A stretch of DNA of 64,000 bases from Gentiana macrophylla. Lineage: Eukaryota; Streptophyta; Magnoliopsida; Gentianales; Gentianaceae. Below the pieces are notes generated by a model, which was not told the DNA's origin, did no database searches, and saw only the letters and a program-made list of their open reading frames with translations. The first letter of the stretch is position 1. Each line of letters begins with the position of its first letter. The translations under genes were made by a program, and so were the position numbers. The DNA is taken from the NCBI GenBank assembly GCA_026214975.1, contig JAOBSW010000933.1, forward strand, positions 1-64,000, written 5' to 3'. Of the stretch, positions 61,436-64,000 are shown in pieces.

Positions 61436-62493
61436 TGTTGGACTTATTTTTAGTTTTGATGATGAGTGCCATACTAGTCGTTATAGTGCAAAGGCAAAAA
61501 GATGTCTAGATAAAATGTATAGGTTTATTAGAGTTTGATTCATAAATAGGTTTGATCAAACAAGCATCGTAAAAGGTCGCCGATCGCTTATCGCCAGATC
61601 GGTCTCAGGTCAAGAGGGTAGATAGGTCAAGATCAGACGGGTCTGAACTCCGTCAAGATCAAGATCAAGGCCGAGGGTTCAAACTCAAGAAATGAAGGCT
61701 AAGGGATCAAACTTAGTATTTAATGTCAAGGATATGGAATCGTAATTTAGGCAAGTCCGTGATGACCTAAACTGATTACATATACCTTGTGTGTAAGGTC
61801 TAAGTTCCACAAGTTGGATGATGTTTGGAACTTAGTTATAATTAAAATGATGTAATCTAACTTCACAAATAAAAGTTGATAAAAGGAATCACCGTGCATT
61901 ATATTTTACAGACAAAAATATGATGTTCAAGAGATCGATTGGTTTTACAAAGCAGATCGATGAACTCGCCGATATATACCTCGATTAATTCAAGATTATT
62001 GGAAGTTACATGGATAAGAACACAACAACTACCCGACTTATCAAGCAAATCAAAGGTCGAGATTAAAAGACGCTGGGATGATCCATATTTTTATCCATTG
62101 ATACAAGTCAAAGGGGTGGACAGATCAGATCATTAAAAGTAATCCCGATAAAGGTCACCCTATGAATAGTGATGTAACGCAAGGTGAGGATGGGACAAAT
62201 ACAAGGAACGGTCACATTTGAATTTCAAATTCAAGTCACATGCATTCCTACCTATAAATAGAGGACTTTCAACTCAACAAGAAGATGATGAATTTTGGAA
62301 TAAACTTCAAGTGATAACATCGAAATAAAACACCCCATCGAACTTCATCGAGCTTAAGGTCAGCCGATCTAGTTATTTTCTTCAAGTGCATTCTGTGTTC
62401 AAGCCGCATCAAGCATACACACTTGAAGACCGTAAGTCAGCTGATTATATCATCCTAATCAAGCCGCCGTGAATCAATCATTTATTTGATTCA
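61436..62493 (+). repeat. LTR-d, truncated Sirevirus-like LTR
   Basis: Begins TGTTGGACTTATTTTTAG and follows LTR-c closely for about 1.06 kb, including the TATA-like CTATAAATAGAGG (62252-62264). It stops after TTTATTTGATTCA, where LTR-c continues TTCTTTATTTTATAAAG, and a new satellite begins. About 630 bp of LTR are missing. Confidence 0.92.
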
Positions 62494-64000
62494 GAGTTCA
62501 AATTGTGTTTTTCTCTGGTAACGAAGTTGTCCTTGAAGAAAAAAGGTTTTTTCTCCGATAACGAGTGGACATCGCCGAAATTTGTGTTTTCCTTTATAAC
62601 GAGTAGAAATTTGTGTTTTATCTTTGGTAACGAGTTCGAATTCATGTTTTCTTCATATTAACGAGTTCAAATTGTGTTTTTTCTCTGGTAACGAAGTTGT
62701 CCTTGAAGAAAAAAGGTTTTTTCTCCGATAACGAGTGGACATCGCCGAAATTTGTGTTTTCCTTTATAACGAGTAGAAATTTGTGTTTTATCTTTGGTAA
62801 CGAGTTCGAATTCATGTTTTCTTCATATTAACGAGTTCAAATTCGTGTTTTTCTCCTGGTAACGAAGTTGTCCTTGAAGAAAAAAGGTTTTTTCTCCGAT
62901 AACGAGTGGACATCGCCGAAATTTGTGTTTTCCTTTATAACGAGTAGAAATTTGTGTTTTATCTTTGGTAACGAGTTCGAATTCATGTTTTCTTCATATT
63001 AACGAGTTCAAATTTGTGTTTTTCTCTCTGGTAACGAAGTTGTCCTTGAAGAAAAAAGGTTTTTTCTCCGATAACGAGTGGACATCGCCGAAATTTGTGT
63101 TTTCCTTTATAACGAGTAGAAATTTGTGTTTTATCTTTGGTAACGAGTTCGAATTCATGTTTTCTTCATATTAACGAAGTTCAAATTTGTGTTTTTCTCT
63201 GGTAACGAGTTGTCCTTGAAGAAAAAAGGTTTTTTCTCGATAACGAGTGGACATCGCCGAAATTTGTGTTTTCCTTTATAACGAGTAGAAATTTGTGTTT
63301 TATCTTTGGTAACGAGTTCGAATTCATGTTTTCTTCATATTAACGAGTTCAAATTGTGTTTTTCTCTGGTAACGAAGTTGTCCTTGAAGAAAAAAGGTTT
63401 TTTCTCCGATAACGAGTGGACATCGCCGAAATTTGTGTTTTCCTTTATAACGAGTAGAAATTTGTGTTTTATCTTTGGTAACGAAGTTCGAATTCATGTT
63501 TTCTTCATATTAACGAAGTTCAAATTTGTGTTTTTCTCTGGTAACGAGTTGTCCTTGAAGAAAAAAAGGTTTTTCTCCGATAACGAGTGGACATCGCCGG
63601 AAATTTGTGTTTTCCGTTTATAACGAGTAGAAATTTGTGTTTTATCTTTGGTAACGAGTTCGAATTCATGTTTTCTTCATATTAACGAGTTCAAATTCGT
63701 GTTTTTCTCTGGTAACGAGTTGTCCTTGAAGAAAAAAGGTTTTTTCTCTGATAACGAGTGGACATCGCCGGAAATTTGTGTTTTTCCTTTATAACGAGTA
63801 GAAATTTGTGTTTTATCTTTGGTAACGAGTTCGAATTCATGTTTTCTTCATATTAACGAGTTCAAATTTGTGTTTTTCTCTGGTAACGAGTTGTCCTTGA
63901 AGAAAAAAGGTTTTTTCTCTGATAACGAGTGGACATCGCCGAAATTTGTGTTTTCCTTTATAACGAGTAGAAATTTGTGTTTTATCTTGGTAACGAAGTT
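62494..64000. repeat. 170-bp satellite array
   Basis: Nearly identical head-to-tail units begin with GAGTTCAAATT (or GAAGTTCAAATT) at 62494, 62663, 62833, 63004, 63176, 63345, 63515, 63687 and 63858: eight full units of 169-172 bp and a partial ninth running off the window. Each unit contains five AACGAG/AACGAAG cores spaced 29-40 bp, so it seems to have arisen from an older short repeat. Unit-to-unit differences are mostly 1-bp indels. Unit length is in the range typical of plant centromeric or heterochromatic satellites, but location cannot be decided here. Frames of 69 and 105 codons inside it are repeat translations. Confidence 0.97.

Larger units (their letters stand above)
49474..62493 (+). 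mobile_element. Sirevirus-like Ty1/copia element, copy C
   Basis: Bounded by LTR-c and the truncated LTR-d. Contains primer binding site, gag, pol with integrase before reverse transcriptase, promoter-like leader, ORF3 and polypurine tract in the same order as copy B. All coding parts are frameshifted. Relative to copy B it keeps the full ORF3 3' end but its 3' LTR is cut by satellite at 62494. Confidence 0.85.

Noticed and set aside
62965..63623. Frames of 69 and 105 codons in the 170-bp satellite
   Set aside because: The unit length is not a multiple of three and the frames end by repeat phase; they are repeat translations.
62494..64000. Regular direct repeats resembling a CRISPR array
   Set aside because: The whole unit is conserved, with no variable spacers, and the context is a plant retroelement region.

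Overview
This window looks like nuclear heterochromatin from a flowering plant, most likely a eudicot. It is AT-rich and is built entirely from satellite DNA and LTR retrotransposons: a Ty1/copia element of the Sirevirus type, a small non-autonomous element carrying remnants of a Ty3/gypsy element, and a large LTR element with no recognisable genes. I found no host protein gene, rRNA gene or tRNA gene. Every retroelement reading frame is broken by many small indels, so the coding entries are pseudogenes or domain remnants. Some of the breaks may be sequencing errors, because copies of the same element disagree mainly around CTG, CAG and CCG triplets.

Layout. 1-3469: degenerate block of a 49/51-bp satellite. 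3470-21468: minus-strand array of a small LTR element (period about 2.55 kb) with four LTRs (3470-4226, 6020-6807, 8580-9363, 20445-21221) alternating with short internal regions. The third internal region is split by a 9.3-kb LTR element (10105-19403; LTRs of about 1.79 kb, non-coding interior). 21469-31584: second, better preserved block of the same satellite, with a six-monomer higher-order repeat of 297 bp. 31585-62493: plus-strand Sirevirus-like array LTR-(deleted interior)-LTR-full interior-LTR-full interior-LTR, with neighbouring copies sharing LTRs. 62494-64000: a different satellite with a unit of about 170 bp.

How the parts work together. The Sirevirus-like copies carry gag with two zinc knuckles, protease, integrase, reverse transcriptase (YVDD) and RNase H. 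A third open reading frame region of about 4 kb (ORF3) follows, starting about 650-670 bp downstream of pol. Each of the three copies has, between pol and ORF3, a duplicated leader with the palindrome GTGAGCTCAC and then a TATATAA box 115-124 bp before the ORF3 ATG. Two copies also keep a CACGTG G-box about 82 bp before that TATA box. This looks like a dedicated internal promoter for ORF3. What can be read of ORF3 is charged, with basic nuclear-signal-like patches, an acidic motif and a C-terminal coiled-coil-like part; it does not look like an envelope protein. I consider this promoter plus ORF3 module the most interesting content of the window.

Limits. Boundaries were read by eye by comparing copies and may be off by several bases, more inside broken genes. 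Family assignments come from motifs and structure, not from a database search.
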